Below are positions 4,793-5,096 of a stretch of DNA of 5,096 bases, in pieces; the first letter of the stretch is position 1, and every line of letters starts with the position of its first letter. The notes under the pieces were generated by a model. That model searched no databases. It was not told where the DNA came from and saw nothing but the letters and a program-made list of their open reading frames with translations. This DNA comes from Methanomicrobiales archaeon (GTDB taxonomy: Archaea > Halobacteriota > Methanomicrobia > Methanomicrobiales > JACTUA01), in assembly GCA_028678715.1 (NCBI GenBank), contig JAJRCY010000082.1, forward strand, positions 1 through 5,096, in the 5' to 3' direction. The position numbers and the translations under genes are program-made.

Positions 4793-5096
4793 TCACCCGC
4801 CTCCCGGTAATCGGGTCTGGGGATCGGGAGGCAGGGGAGCCGCTTCCCCGCCGGCCTCCCCGCGTCTCCTGCCACGGGCGGCGATCTCGGAGAGCACCTG
4901 CGCGGTTATCGCCCGGCCCAGCAGGGGGGTCAGCACGTCCTGCCCGGCCGCCGCCATCGCCTGGGGCGAGGTGAACCCCTGGTTGAAGAGGCGGCGGGCC
5001 CGCACCCTTCCGATGCCCCGCAGGGATACCAGGGGCAGGAGCTCCGGTTTCACGCCGTACTTCATCCGGGTCTCCATGGCAGCGACCGCTGCAGCA
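4793..5096 (-). CDS. hel308: Hel308 (Hjm) DNA helicase, C-terminal part only
   Basis: The last 100 codons of an archaeal Hel308 superfamily 2 DNA helicase, a 3'-5' enzyme linked to repair of stalled replication forks; the motor domains lie beyond the right edge. The recognisable part is the terminal helix-hairpin-helix-like domain: METRMKYGVKPELLPLVSLRG then IGRVRARRLFNQGFTSPQAM, a regulatory DNA-binding region in which the RGIGRVRARRL run is typical of the family. After about residue 66 of this fragment the sequence turns into an Arg/Gly/Pro-rich tail (RGRRRGEAGGEAAPLPPD) that looks disordered. The reading frame stays open to the window edge, so the ATG at 5077 is internal and not the true start. 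The TGA stop is one base before the cgi121 ATG. Confidence 0.9.
   Translation of the reverse strand, partial: AAAVAAMETRMKYGVKPELLPLVSLRGIGRVRARRLFNQGFTSPQAMAAAGQDVLTPLLGRAITAQVLSEIAARGRRRGEAGGEAAPLPPDPQTRLPGGG

Noticed and set aside
4792..4875. N-terminal extension of Cgi121 by 28 residues (start at 4875)
   Set aside because: It would be encoded by the hel308 tail in another frame. Family similarity begins at MEAFLIRQ, and a GGGAGG site precedes the ATG at 4791.

Overview
The window looks like chromosomal DNA of a GC-rich methanogenic euryarchaeon, most likely of the order Methanomicrobiales. The evidence is an archaeal Orc1/Cdc6 with origin recognition box (ORB) repeats beside it, an archaeal Hel308 helicase C-terminus overlapping a KEOPS Cgi121 gene, TATA-type promoters, GGTGAT/GGAG-type ribosome binding sites, and GC-rich genes separated by clearly AT-richer gaps. 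I recall the order orc1/cdc6 - Lrp/AsnC regulator - class I aminotransferase from the start of Methanomicrobiales chromosome sequences; I could not check this here, and genus and species are not assigned.

Layout: 1-270 has no convincing gene. Its left part is very GC-rich and its right part AT-richer, with two ORB-like sites (161-180, 240-259) around a TATATAA sequence. On the minus strand, reading leftward, 3224 to 271 is a compact three-gene operon: orc1/cdc6 (426 aa), a 4-bp gap, an Lrp/AsnC-family regulator (163 aa), a 10-bp gap, and a PLP-dependent class I aminotransferase (388 aa). The gap 3225-3774 is the regulatory centre of the window. It holds the orc1 promoter, four ORB-like sites (three on the minus strand, one on the plus strand), an AT-rich unwinding-element candidate between the last two, G/C-run hairpins and the moaB promoter. 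On the plus strand, 3775-4272 encodes a MoaB/Mog-family molybdenum/tungsten cofactor protein. Nine bases after its stop it meets, tail to tail, the minus-strand pair hel308 (only the last 100 codons are inside the window) and cgi121, whose start codon lies 1 bp beyond the hel308 stop.

The main reading is a probable chromosomal replication origin (oriC). Orc1 is encoded next to its own presumed binding sites, one ORB abuts the TATA box of the orc1 promoter (possible autoregulation), and a second ORB pair lies on the far side of the operon, so ORB clusters bracket the whole orc1-lrp-aminotransferase unit. The orc1 operon and moaB are transcribed away from the proposed origin, while hel308-cgi121 is transcribed towards it. 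No mobile element, CRISPR array, tRNA or rRNA gene was seen.
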